Part shown: one piece after another, positions 1-10,630 of the stretch | How positions within the stretch are numbered: the first letter of the stretch is position 1 | Layout: each line of letters begins with the position of its first letter | Assembly: GCA_014904985.1 (NCBI GenBank) | Contig: MU129106.1 | Span: 44,971 to 108,970, forward strand | Direction: 5' to 3' | DNA length: 64,000 nucleotides | Source of the DNA: Hydnum rufescens UP504 | Taxonomy: Eukaryota > Basidiomycota > Agaricomycetes > Cantharellales > Hydnaceae | Notes under the pieces: generated by a model | The model's input: only the letters and a program-made list of their open reading frames with translations | Databases searched by the model: none | What the model was told of the DNA's origin: nothing | Program-made: the position numbers and the translations under genes

Positions 1-1060
1 TTGTGTCTAGAATTGAATGTGAATTGTGCTCTGCCTCCATTTCAGTGGGATCTGTCTGCCAGCCTTCTGTGAAATTCAGACACTGCTTTTTCAGCCTGAA
101 CTTGAGCATCTGTAATGCCTCCATAATATCAGGTTTGAGTTGACTACACTGCTTTTTCATCGTCTCTGAGCTGGAAGAAAAAATTCATTTGGATGGGACT
201 GAGGTTGCTTGGATTGGCAAGTAATCCATGGCCATGCAAAATAACATTGGATACATGTGTTCATTTTCCTATAAAGCACAAGATTAATAAGAGCCACCAG
301 GAACTGTTAAAGTGATGCACCCACCAGTACTCCAGGATAGGTTTTTGCCAGTGAGCTCACCCTGACCCAATGTAGTGTTCATATTCTTCATCAATATTCT
401 ACAGTTCATCCATGTCATCATCAGAATCTATAAGACCAAGCATAATACAGATGGCCTCAGAGAGTTGCTTCTTCCAGACAGCAGGTGTGGGCAAGGCAGT
501 TTCATACTTTTGTAACTTGAATTGGAATTAGTCATTAGGATTTACTTAGGGGGAAACATATGCACCTCACCTTTCACCCACTTTGTTACCATTTCCACCT
601 CAAGTGGGCTCCATTGTTTGGTGATGAATGCTATCTTGATTTGGGGATTGAGGACTGTTTAGCAATCAGTAGATATGTAAACCAATTTCCATGTCAAGTG
701 GTGCCAGGAGAAAATAACAGATACCTGTGGCAATTGCAGATGCAGGGGTTTTTCCTGCCTTCTCATGATACTTATCTAGCCATTCCATTCCCTCCAGAAT
801 GAATGGTGAAAGATCCAGGTTAGTGGCTGCATATCATTCCCATGTATTCTGAAGGGATTGGAAGGTGGGGAGTGTGCCACCAAGTACAGGGGTCACCTCA
901 CTGGACATGAGCTATTGGACCAAATGGGGGGGGTTATTGTTACCTCAAGTATGCCCTGTATTTTCTGGGCCATTATCCATTCCTCTGCTCTCAGGGTTTT
1001 GTCTTGTGCATCTCAAAAGTTCTGTCACCAAAAAACATCTTCTACTGCCTACATGAAGTG
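1..1060 (-). pseudogene. hAT transposase, C-terminal half, decayed
   Basis: Reading the minus strand from about 1060 down to 1 gives pieces typical of a fungal hAT transposase, though no frame stays open. Near 890 there is a segment like EVTPVLGGTLPTFQSLQ. It is followed by WLDKYHEKAGKTPASAIAT, a plausible 65 bp intron, then VLNPQIKIAFITKQW. Close to the edge comes the dimerisation region: MYPMLFCMAMDYLPIQATSV, an in-frame stop, then IFSSSSE and DIMEALQMLKFRLKK. The order and spacing match the end of hAT transposases, where YP..F..AMDYLP..A.S is the conserved C-terminal block. The piece is broken by stops and is non-functional. Its N-terminal half probably lies at 5.49-6.56 kb on the same strand. 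The family assignment is by recognition of motifs, without an alignment. Confidence 0.72.
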
Positions 1061-1149
1061 AGTGTACACATAGTCCATACTAGAAGCTTGAAAGAATCAA
1101 TTTATGTTGTAAATCCCTATTACATAGAATTCACACCATCACCCAACTA

Positions 1150-1757
1150 CATCAGGGTATGGTTGCCAAATTCAGGTTCAGGTCAGGTTTTGCCCCATTT
1201 GAGCAAAACCTGAACCTAACCTGAAGAAAACCTATCTTAGGTTAGGTTCAGGTTTAACCCAGGTTCAAACCTGAAATCATGAGCCCTTTCAGACATGAGA
1301 AATATCTGAGCTGAACACTAATTTTAACCATAATCCAGAATGAATCATCAAATTTGGCAAGTTCCAGAATTATGTAAGCAGGTTCCTTGGTGGAGAAATA
1401 TGTTACTTTGAAGTAAAGTAGTCTATGTATAGTCAATATAAACTTTGCATGAGGTTTTATGTTTAATTTCACTTCAAAGTAACATATTTCTCCACCAAGG
1501 AACCTGCTTACCTAATTCTGGAACTTGCCAGAATTGATGACTCATTCTGGATTATGGTTAAAATCAGTGTTCAGCTCAGATATTTCTTGTGCTCATGATT
1601 CCAGGTTTGAACCTGGGTTAAACCTGAACCTAACCTGAACCTGAAAACCTGGGGGCCCAAAACCTGAACTTAACCTGAACCTGACCACAGGTCAGGTTCA
1701 GGTTTGAACTCAGGTTTCCAGGGTTTGTAACCTAACTTCAGCAACCATATGTCAGGG
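1150..1757. repeat. Fold-back (long inverted repeat) element
   Basis: Bases 1150-1425 and 1469-1757 are imperfect reverse complements of one another, separated by a ~45 bp AT-rich loop. Inside each arm are runs of the motif AACCTGAACC or its complement, next to a unique stretch. An example is TTCCTTGGTGGAGAAATATG on the left and its complement on the right. The outermost bases, TCAGGGTATGGTTGCC on the left and the complement of CAGCAACCATATGTCAGGG on the right, act as terminal inverted repeats. No coding capacity is visible, so this looks like a non-autonomous fold-back or MITE-like element inserted in the hAT remnant. Confidence 0.8.
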
Positions 1758-2329
1758 TGACACTGCCATCAAAGCCACAAACAGAAAGAGGAAAGAGATT
1801 GATTAACCACACACAATGTATATTATTGTATTACCAGTCATGAGGGACCATGACATAGCTGAGGCCTAATATGTTGGAGGGAAAAATCCCTACCACATAG
1901 AGTTCCCTTTCAGCATCAAATTTTCTGATGAACAAATTAAAAATGTACCAATATGTCATTCCAATAACAAGCCTTTTGTCTGTTCATGGATGAGCATGAA
2001 TTTCATATGCCTGAAAAGATGTAAATGGAATGCTCATTTCCCTTGTACATGAGTCAATCTCCTGGGGTCTTCAACAAGCCACAGGGACTGTATTCATCTA
2101 TGCCCTACCATAAGCCATGATATGGTGGACCTGGCAATTCAACTTGCCCTTCTGTATATTGTCTTGAATTCTCCTTCAATCTGCTCATATGGATCTTGTT
2201 GCCTTAAGGGCGACTCTAACGAATTAGGATTATGTAATACAATGGATTACACACCCGGGCCTTCATTCCTACTCACAGATGCATTACATAATTAAATAGG
2301 GGCAAATGCGGCACTCTAAAGGAGTATTC
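1758..2329. other. CpG-poor intergenic repeat DNA, no gene seen
   Basis: No open frame resembles a protein family and no RNA gene is recognisable. The stretch is AT-rich and nearly free of CpG until about 2210. A short segment near 2213-2290 has normal CpG content and an ATTAGGATTATGTAAT-type sequence. I assign no function. Confidence 0.4.
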
Positions 2330-2760
2330 ATCAAATTTCTCTGTCAGTTTTGATCAGATCGGCTCGAAAAAGTAGTTCTCAGAAAGATACAATTCATACC
2401 TATCCAACGATACCAAGTACGAGTCAATCAGATTAAAACTGCACATTATAGAACAATTTTACTATGGAATCCATGCTCTTAAAGAGTATTTTTCGCTTTT
2501 TGAAGTCAATTTGTATCCAATGGACTTGAAAATATAGCACCCTGAAGGCTGTGATCAATACCTATTGAATGATACTGATTATGTGTTTATCGGATTAAAA
2601 CTGGAGCTTCTGGAATGATTTCACCTGCTCATTCATAATTTGAAGGTGTATTTTTCGAATTTTTCCATCAGTTTTGATTGGATTTGCATGAAACGACCAC
2701 ACCTAGAAAGGTATTAAAAATTCCCATCCAACGGTATGAAGTGTGTCATGAATGAAGAAG
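2330..2760. repeat. Degenerate tandem repeat, period about 162 bp
   Basis: The phrase CCTATCCAACGATACCAAGT at 2399 returns as CCTATTGAATGATACTGATT at 2561 and CCCATCCAACGGTATGAAGT at 2724, giving steps of 162 and 163 bp. Between them GATTAAAACTG and a TTTTTCG/TCAGTTTTGATyrGAT block also recur at the same spacing. About two and a half diverged units are visible. No coding content. Confidence 0.7.
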
Positions 2761-3439
2761 AACTTGGTGTTCTACATATGAATTTCCCCCTTGTCTCAGG
2801 AGAACATCATTCCCCCCTCCAATTTTCAAATATTGAATATTGTCTGGCAGCCTTATATCCAAAGGACAGGATGTCCAGGACAACTTATTCCACCATTCCT
2901 CAAGGGAATCTGTCCAAAAGGGAAGGAGAAATAGTCATTTTATGCTCTATCCTATCCCCAGACTTGTAAATTGAATATCTCTGTCAGTTTTGAAGCTTTT
3001 GACTTTATTCCTTCTTCTACATATTTCCCCTATCCCCCTGCTTCCATTGGATATTTGATCTCATAGCGGGGTTGCATATTAAGTGAATTGTGTTGAAAAT
3101 TCCATTGTCTTCCCCCTCCCCAGTCTGAAGCACTGAAGTATTGCTGCTGGATTCCTGGGCAGATTCCATCTGAGGACACTGTTCCTACTGCACTTTGTCT
3201 AGGGCCACAAGATTAGGACCTTAGAGTGTGGTATTTGTGGCACATTTTCCCCTTTATTCATCTGCTTGGGCAACTACTGCTTACAGTGGATTATCTTCTA
3301 TCCCAAAGACCTTCCTACACCTGGACCTGAATATTCGAATTATTTGGTGGCCCCCATTCTTTGTTCTTGATTCCATATCACAGACTGTAGCAGAGATTCC
3401 CCCATTTTCTCCTGCTTACAACACCTATCACAGTGGGAA
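2761..3439. other. Repeat-flanking DNA, no gene seen
   Basis: Open frames up to about 105 codons exist here but their translations resemble nothing known, show no intron pattern and are rich in chance residues. CpG is rare. I see no RNA gene. Confidence 0.35.
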
Positions 3440-4570
3440 TCCTGAGCAACAGCAACTGTCAAATAAAAATCTGGTTCAGCCAGTGTGTAGATGGGAGACT
3501 GTATTTCTGTTGTTATTTGTTGGGTTAGTTTGCTTCAATGGTTGATCACACTCTGCAAGATGTGTATGGTGTTCAGTGGAGAATAGGATGTGATATGGAC
3601 TAGCTGTAGTCAATGATATATCATCTGGGATGCTTTTAGAAAGGCTTATACATTGTGTGGGATGCTTGTGGAAAGGCTTATATGTAGGGGATGCTTATAG
3701 AAAGGCTTATACATTGTTTGTGTTGTGTTGGTTCATTTACTGATATTTGTGTATTCTTGTTTATGTTCTCCTGGTCAAAATGTGGATATCTGTGGATTAC
3801 AGACTGGTCAGTGCTTGGTTAGTCTTGTTAGTGTCTTTCTTCCTTCTTTCTTCAAAACCTGATTCATATTTCATTATGCTTACTTTTCCTTGGATGTCCA
3901 GCAACTCTAACCTTAGGTCCTGCAACTATCCTTGGCTTTAGTGATTCACATAGAGGGCTTCAAGTGGCTTTGTCTCAACAACCTTGAAGATGACTTAGCT
4001 CCAGATGGCTTGTAGATAGACTATTCTTTAGAGGCAAGCAGAAAAGTTGACAGTGGTTGACAGTGATGATTTCCAGAGAGGAGATGATGGGGGGATACAG
4101 GAAATCTGCCAGCTTTTATACCTTTCTGAAGGTGGCTGTGTGTGGAGCAAGAACAAAAGAGTAATAAAGCTATGAGATGTCATGGGGAGTCATAGTGGAG
4201 TAGAACAAAAGAGTAATAACAAAATGATGTCATAATCCGGTCATAGCTGAGTCATCCATAGAGTGTGATGTCATATTGATGTCATTCATAAAGAGAACAA
4301 AAGAAATCATGGAGGGGGTGATGTCACCAATTTGCTGAGCATGTGGAATGCTTGGAGCATGAGGTCACTGACCATGTGGAGCATTCTGGGAGGTGAAATG
4401 AAAGGATATCTCTGGGTTTTGGAGATTAATTTGAGCATAGTCCAATGGTTAAGGTGTTTTGTTGCTGGTTGATAATGAGAACAAGTGCATGGGATGGGAT
4501 TCAATGCAGAAACAGCAGTTTGCATCCACAATAGGTGTTCTTGGTATCATTCAATGCATATTTTTAACAG
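3440..4570 (+). repeat. Interspersed ~1.1 kb family, copy 1 (tRNA-like segment at its right end)
   Basis: This stretch is largely repeated, in the same orientation, at 58330-59325 and 59325-60390. Shared landmarks in order are CTGGTTCAGCCAGTGTG, GATCAC.CTCT, CAACTCTAACCTTAGGTCCTG, GATGGGGGGATACAGGAAA and CATGGGATGGGATTCAATGC. Near the right end, TAGTCCAATGG (about 4437) fits a Pol III A box. GGGATTCAATGC about 60 bp later is a weak B-box-like sequence, suggesting a tRNA-derived part. Open frames inside are short and not conserved as protein. It could be a SINE-containing composite or a non-autonomous transposon. Confidence 0.7.
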
Positions 4571-4574
4571 CTTT

Positions 4575-4945
4575 CTGGGAGTGGTAGTTTCAAGCAGATT
4601 GGATGTGAACTGATGGAGAAATTCATAAACTACTGATGGGTATTGATTCTGATAGTAATATCATTCTGTAGAGTGCAGTTTTGATCTGTTCTTTATGTTG
4701 CCAGTACCATTTGATGCGGACTTTTAACATCTCTCTAGGCACAGTGGTTTTGAGAGGATTTAATGTGAACTGACAGAGAAATTTGTTTATTACTGGAAAT
4801 TCTGGATTTTTATAGTAAAATTGGTCTGGAGGGTGCAGTTTTGGTCTGTTTGACTTTTGTTTGGTACCATTTGAAAGGTGTGAATTGTAGCTTTCTAAGA
4901 ATTATATGGGAATACATTTCTGATCAAAACTGACAGAGTTATAGA
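4575..4945. repeat. Degenerate tandem repeat, period about 156 bp, inverted relative to 2330-2760
   Basis: TGTGAACTGATGGAGAAATT (about 4609), TGTGAACTGACAGAGAAATT (about 4763) and TCAAAACTGACAGAGTTATA (about 4923) recur at about 155-160 bp. GTGCAGTTTTGATCTGTT and GTGCAGTTTTGGTCTGTT recur with them. The unit CTGATCAAAACTGACAG is the reverse complement of CTGTCAGTTTTGATCAG at 2341, so this array belongs to the same repeat family in the opposite orientation. Confidence 0.65.
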
Positions 4946-5289
4946 ATGAATTTGGTTTCTGCACATAGCCATAATTATTTTCATAATTGGTCATGTGATC
5001 ATCCAAAGGCTGGAAGTGGTGTGATTTCACATTTTCTGATACTGGATGTTTTTATCTTCCACAGCAGACAATCAAGCTGGGATAGTTTCTATATTGGACC
5101 AAGACAAAATATACAATATTGGATGAGATATCCTCAAAATACTGTTTCTGCAAAAAATTTTGTGTTTTTTGGCCCAGTGTCATCTGAACTGCAAATGGCA
5201 GTAACAACCCCCCAGGGCAAGTGGATTGATTAGACTCCTTCCATACCACTTAGAAGTGCCAGTACATAGGATTCTAATTACCAAGTAGA

Positions 5290-5400
5290 TATGCAATCTC
5301 CTTAGTCTTATTGCTTAAGGTAGACTGCTGCTGTAATGGCATTGAGAGGTCCCATGTTCAAACCTGAGTGAGGGTATTTGTTTTTGGCACCTCAGCTCTC
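5290..5400 (+). repeat. Possible tRNA-derived SINE head
   Basis: TTAGTCTTATTGCTTAAGG resembles a Pol III A box and CATGTTCAAACCTGAG about 45 bp later resembles a B box. A T-rich run, TTTGTTTTTGG, follows. A full cloverleaf cannot be drawn with confidence, so this is at best a degenerate tRNA-derived element, not a tRNA gene. Confidence 0.35.
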
Positions 5401-5489
5401 ATCACATGGGATGTGCTGGCTCACTGCCCAGTTCAAACTCTGCAGATGAGCTAAGCAAAATTGAAACTCCAAAGATGAGGTAATCCTTG

Positions 5490-6560
5490 ACCTAACTCCA
5501 TTCTGTTATCAATGGGCTGTTACTGCAAGAAATGGTCAAAGTCAGGAGTCTGACCATATATCAGCTGTGAATGAGATTTTCCCTAATGAACCCTTTGCAT
5601 TTATAGTACTTCACTTCATTATTCAGTTCTAAGTGAAAGGCTTACTTCTAATTCTGTTTTAAGCTTCAAAAATTCCTTTTGCCACATCTCAAGGATGGAT
5701 GCTCTAATTTTTGTGCAGCCTGGGATATCATCATCTGTAAGTGTTTCTCATAAGTAGAAAAGTAACTGTTGAAATTCTGGACATTCAACAGTGTTCATGG
5801 CCTGGAAATTCAACATGGTGACATCAGTTGTTGCTGTAGCCAATATGTGTTATAAAACTACATACCTGGTCATCAGCCACAATCCACTGGGTAATATGGT
5901 GAGTAAGGCCAGTGGGACTGAACTCCATCCTCTTCCAAGTCATTGTGGACCCTTGTGAATCATTCTCATTGTCTGAAACTTTCTCATGGAGAGATGTAAT
6001 TGCAATTGTGCACCCCATCTGCTTGCATACATCAACATACTTTCCCAGGTAATATTTCTCTAGGTGCAGTTGGAGAGTGGTGTTGCTAGCTTGATGATAT
6101 CTCCAAGTACAGCACTTGAGAGTAGGGTATGAAGGAGGGTCATCATAGATTTCCCTAGGCTGCATAGCAGTCAGCTTTGTGCCAAAGTAATTGGTGGACA
6201 TGCACTTGCATAATTGGCATTCTGAGCCAACTCCCCCTTTTTTGTGGTTAAATTCTCAGAAGAAAATTGTATATCATGGGCTGTGCATGCTTTCTTTTGC
6301 TCTTTATAAGTAACAGGTGTGTATGGAAGGGTGTGAGATGTGAGCAGTGGATGGCCAGGAGTCACTGGTCCATTAGTTTGAGGTTGCATGTCAGACAGTG
6401 AGCCTGTTGTCAGAGCAGGGTCAATAGTGATGGTTTTACCATGCTTTGAGGGTTCATGTGCTTCATCATGGAGCCACCTCTTCAGCATATAGACTGTCAT
6501 GGAAGGGAGAGGAAAAGCACCAAATGAGCCAGAATTTTCCAGAATTTTTTCCCCCAAGAA
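5490..6560 (-). pseudogene. hAT transposase, N-terminal half, decayed
   Basis: On the minus strand 6201-5824 stays open and encodes a BED-finger-like segment (CCTWRYHQASNTTLQLHLEK, then KYVDVCKQMG). It is followed by the hAT landmark HITQWIVADDQ. Continuing downstream in broken frames are VECPEFQQLLFYL, EHLQMMISQAAQKLEHPSL and KISFTADIWSDS with in-frame stops, then PFLAVTAH at about 5490. DIWS is the conserved start of the hAT catalytic domain. The stretch 6557-6201 is also partly open and could be the disordered N-terminus. Several stops and frame changes make it dead. The continuation of the protein is found only near 1-1060, so about 4.4 kb of other repeats now lie between. Confidence 0.72.
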
Positions 6561-6679
6561 TACAGCTATACACTACATTACAATTGGCACTACATATACT
6601 TTGGTTTGAGGTTTACTGTTGTGTAATAATACATTTTGGTGGAACTCAGGGGCTGCCAAGTACATAAAAGTGTTGTCAC

Positions 6680-6930
6680 TGAGAGTCAGTTCAAGTCGAC
6701 TCCAGCAACTTGACTTGTGACTTGGGAGTTGTGGAAGCAACTTGACTTGACTCGACTTGGGAGCAGTTTCCGTGGGACTTGACTTGAGTCGGCTTAAGCC
6801 GCAAGTCGCGGCAACACTACCACGGCACGACGCGGCTTGACTCGACTTCGGGCAACTCCCGGCGACTCCTTGCGAATTGTGACTTCTTCCGACTCCGAGT
6901 CGCAAGTCGAGCGCGACTTGTGACCTGAGT
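6680..6930. repeat. CGACTTGA-type minisatellite at left edge of gene island
   Basis: The stretch consists of variants of GACTTG, ACTCGACTTGGG, CGACTTG and GACTCCGAGTCGCAAGTCG, for example CAACTTGACTTGACTCGACT near 6740. Its translations are low complexity in every frame. A short related array is found at 51498-51570, at the opposite edge of the gene island. Function unknown; likely a simple satellite or the eroded end of an element. Confidence 0.7.
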
Positions 6931-7543
6931 CGACCGACGGTGCTTCCCATATGGCCATATATGGCAATTCCAGCTGCTTATCAAATAGCCGGGCCACATG
7001 TACCTCGGAAAAATCCGGAACATGCGACAGATAACGACCAATTTTTTTCGTTCTCCCATTGTAAAAATCGGCCTTTACACCACCATAAGTTAGCCCGTTG
7101 CTTTCACAAATGGCTGCAACTAAGAATCACACTATTTTCATGGAAATAAGCATTTGCTGCCTAAAAGTTTACACCAGGACAACCAGGCCTACCCCATGTT
7201 CATGAGGAAGAGAGCGCCAACTGCGCAGTAGACAGCAAGTTGCACTGCTGCGTTCTCTCGTAATTTTTCATTGCAAAACAAACTGGATCCCCAAAACAGC
7301 TCCGGAAGCATGTTGCAGCATTCAACCGTTTTCAACGGACCACAGACCCTCCTGGTCGAGGGTGTTGCGAGGCTACCGCTGACAGGCGACCCACTTTCTG
7401 GCGATTGTGAAGCTTGGAATCGGCCCGTCTGGGGCGTGCAGTGTAGTTCTTGAGGAAAAAAATACATCGGGCAGTTGAAAAGCTGAGTCGGTGGCTTCTA
7501 AAAATAGTTTACTGTATGTACCGTACTTTCCTTTCTTTCCCTA
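6931..7543. other. Intergenic, upstream of the GH79 gene
   Basis: No conserved protein or RNA is visible. CpG content is normal here, unlike 1-6.6 kb, so this marks the start of the gene island. The promoter of the GH79 gene must lie in this interval, but I see no clear TATA or other motif. Confidence 0.4.
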
Positions 7544-10489
7544 ATGCGCCGTGCTTTGGCGACCGTCCTCTGTGTTCTTGCGAGCTCCCTCTCTGCCAAT
7601 GCCGTCACTATTTACACCACCTTGGGTTCTGGAACCGATACGGCTGCAGAGGCCACTGTTACGGGGTTCGGTGGTCAGTTGATGCCACCACATGTGTTGA
7701 GGACACCACCGTTCTGACACCTACCAATAGCCTACAACTCGACGGCTTTGGTGGCACCCGGTCTTCCAAATCCTATGCCTCCACTGAACTTTACAATTCA
7801 GTTGTACCTAGGTAGGCTGTCATTGCCCTCAATTCCCTTTGGTGCCTCCAACCAAGGATACGACAGGGGGTATGAACAACTTGAGCATAAAACAAGCGAG
7901 CAATTTTATGGGTTTTAGTATCGAGCTTTCCGTGGCAAACCAATACTGTGCGCCTTTCCGTCTTCATTGTAACGGAGTGGCGCTTACCCCATTCATTTCA
8001 GTGGGCAGAAACTCTTCCCGCAAGTCCACTTTCTATCCCTTTATGTGCACTTTCATCGCCAACCCGATGTTTCCATCTTCCCATAGGGGTTAATGTTCCT
8101 TTTCTTAATTATCTGGCCAATCTGCGCGTAAGGACAGGTTCGGGGGCTGTAGTACGAGTCGGGGGAAACTCTCAAGAATGGACCCAGCTCTTTTTCACCA
8201 TGTTCCCTAATCAAGAGATTATTAACAAGACCATAGTCCCCAACGTGAGTATGATGACGTCTGAGCCGAACCCTTAGTTCACCGCACCCGATTGTTTAGA
8301 CGGTCACCCCCCAAGTTAATATCGATGCGGATCTTTTCTACATGATGAACAATATATCGTCTTTGGTGGGGACAAGGTGGTATGGAGGGCTCCCCTTCGC
8401 AGATCCGACGAATACGACTGGGATTGCCTCCATTATCGCGTTTGCTGAGCAGGTATTAGGAGATAACCTTATCGCCATGCAGCTTGGTTCGTTCCCTTCT
8501 ATTTTGTTAATCTGGCTGCCTGTAATGATGAAGAGGTTCTCACATAGGTAACGAGCCTGATCTGTATGTTCTTGACCTTGGGGTGCGACAGCTAGATTTA
8601 TCGTCTTGTTAGGTTCGGTATCGGTGCACGAGCCCGTCCGACGGGCTACAGTCCCCAGAATTTCATAAGCGAAACGCAGCAAGTGAGGGTCCGTTTCATC
8701 GTTTCATGGCTGTCTTTCTTATGACTCGCAACCCCGTCCAGTCTGTGTACGCCATGGGAAACAACTCTGCTATAAAGAACCAGATGATCCTGCTTGGGCC
8801 TAGTATCTGTTGCAACATCGATGGACAATGGAGCATCGATCAAGTTCTTGCAGCTGGGTACCTCACTGATTTCAGCGCGCAATTAGCGCAGCTTGCTGTC
8901 CAGTACTATCCAAACAGTACGTCTCATTTCACCCCCGCTGTGATTTGGGGTCCATCAGCCATGACCTAATCTTTCCATAGTGAACTGCGCTGGTGACAAC
9001 CCTCCTCAGGCGCAAGACATTTTTGCCAGTTACCTCATGCACACGAAAGCCCAGACTTCAGTGAACCAGTATCTGAATGGCACTGGTTTGTAGACTTTGA
9101 TGTATCATCCCTTCCTTGGACGCTGAAATCTGTGTGCAGCCGCAGCACAAGTTGCTGGGAAGCCTTTCGTCATGTTTGAAACTAACACTGGTACGCTTGC
9201 TTATGTCAAGTGTTGTGGTTCGTAGTATTAACACCCTAAGGTTATAGCTAGTTGTGCTGGCTTCGTGGGTCTTTCTGACAGCTTCGGTGCAGCTTTGTAG
9301 GGTTATTCACTTCACTTCATGGGGATGTTGCTGACCTGGTTTCGGTTACAGGTGGGCCGTCGGTCAGGTTAATTCAGTTGGAGTCGTGACGTTTACTCAT
9401 GGTTGTTCGCCATCTAGACTATACTCTTCAAATGGCCTATGGAAATTTCTCCTGTGAGTTCCTTGATCACCATTGTCGTAGGGTCTGAAATTAAGCTAAC
9501 GCTAATCGCAGATGCCTTATTCCATTTTGGGGGTCAGAATTCAGCCTATAATCGTAAGTCCTGTGCTCTGGAGGCACGCCAATCATCTGACAACATGCCA
9601 TCTATAGCTTTTACGCCACCTCCAAGCAACATTAGTGCCGCCGTTGGTGATCTATGGTCCACCGGCCCAGTGTGTAAGGGGACTGAGGCTATTCACGCCT
9701 TGAGTATCGATTGATGCATGTGCTCCCATAGATTATTCCACTCTCCTGGTCTCGGAAGCCATGGGAACCAACAACGCATCGCAAGTTGTGGACCTGCTCC
9801 CCAATGGCGGCAACGTTTATACACCGGCGTACGCCATTTATGAAAACGGTAACGCGATGCGAGTCGTTTTGATCAACTTCATGAACGACCCAACCGGAGC
9901 CAGTGACTACACTGCGACCATTTTGATCGGTGGAGGAAATTCCAACCAGCCTGCTTCGACACCATCGACTGTATTCGTGCGATACCTTCTCGCACCATCC
10001 GTCACCGACAAATACAACATATCCTGGGCTGGGCAGACGTTCGGACCTCCCTTCTCGTCTGACGGGCGTCTCCAAGGAAATGTGACCACCGAGACTGTGC
10101 AGTGCGACACTGTGAATGGTATGCTTCTGGTAGTCGGCGGACTCTTCAATCTCTTTTAACAGGCATACGGATATTTAGGTTGCCCAATTAAGGTCAAGGC
10201 ACCATCGGCCGCTCTGGTCTTCTTGTCGGCGCCCGGAGGGACCATGGCTCCAGCGCCGACGGAAACATTCTCAACGTCATGGTATCCGTACAACGCTGGT
10301 CCCGTAGTTAATCAAGCCGTACTCGCAACTTCGAACGGGCGCGGCGGGCGCGGCCAAATCCAAGATCTAAGTACAAGCCACGGAAAAGCAAGTGCTGCCG
10401 ATATTATTCGCAGCTTATCGCTCCCAATGCTGCTCACGGTGGCTGCAATAGCGGCAGGTGCAGCATCGATCTTGAGTATGCAACGCTGA
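7544..10489 (+). CDS. Secreted/anchored glycoside hydrolase family 79 (beta-glucuronidase-like)
   Basis: Many short exons join into one protein of the GH79 family, enzymes that release uronic acid or related sugars outside the cell. A signal peptide starts at ATG 7544 (MRRALATVLCVLASSLSANA). Diagnostic segments follow in order: GFSIELSVANQ, LGRNSS, FLNYLANL, VVRVGGNSQEW, GNEPDLY (Glu is the expected acid/base), VMFETNT (expected nucleophile Glu), SDSFGAAL, FHFGGQNSAYN, and the C-terminal-domain signature RYLLAPSVTDKYNISWAGQT. The protein ends with a hydrophobic stretch, SLPMLLTVAAIAAGAASIL, that could be a GPI-attachment signal or membrane anchor. One intron (after LGRNSS, about 8021) appears to use a GC-AG donor, GCAAGT. 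All parts join without a forced frameshift, so the gene looks intact. The family call is firm; substrate is not known. Confidence 0.88.
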
Positions 10490-10630
10490 TGTATACACCA
10501 CTTGCTTTATCTCACGGCGTCTAGGAGACTTCTGGGGCCGCGGATTACGGACATGATTGGACTAAATGTTATTTAGTGCTATGATGTGCTCTGGCCACAA
10601 TGAGAGCCAATTGTGGTGATAAACCAGACT

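Noticed and set aside
3228..3545. 105-codon plus-strand frame as a gene
   Set aside because: Lies in CpG-poor repeat DNA, its end overlaps the interspersed family and the translation is not recognisable.
6573..6997. Overlapping minus-strand frames as small basic proteins
   Set aside because: They are translations of the CGACTTG minisatellite.
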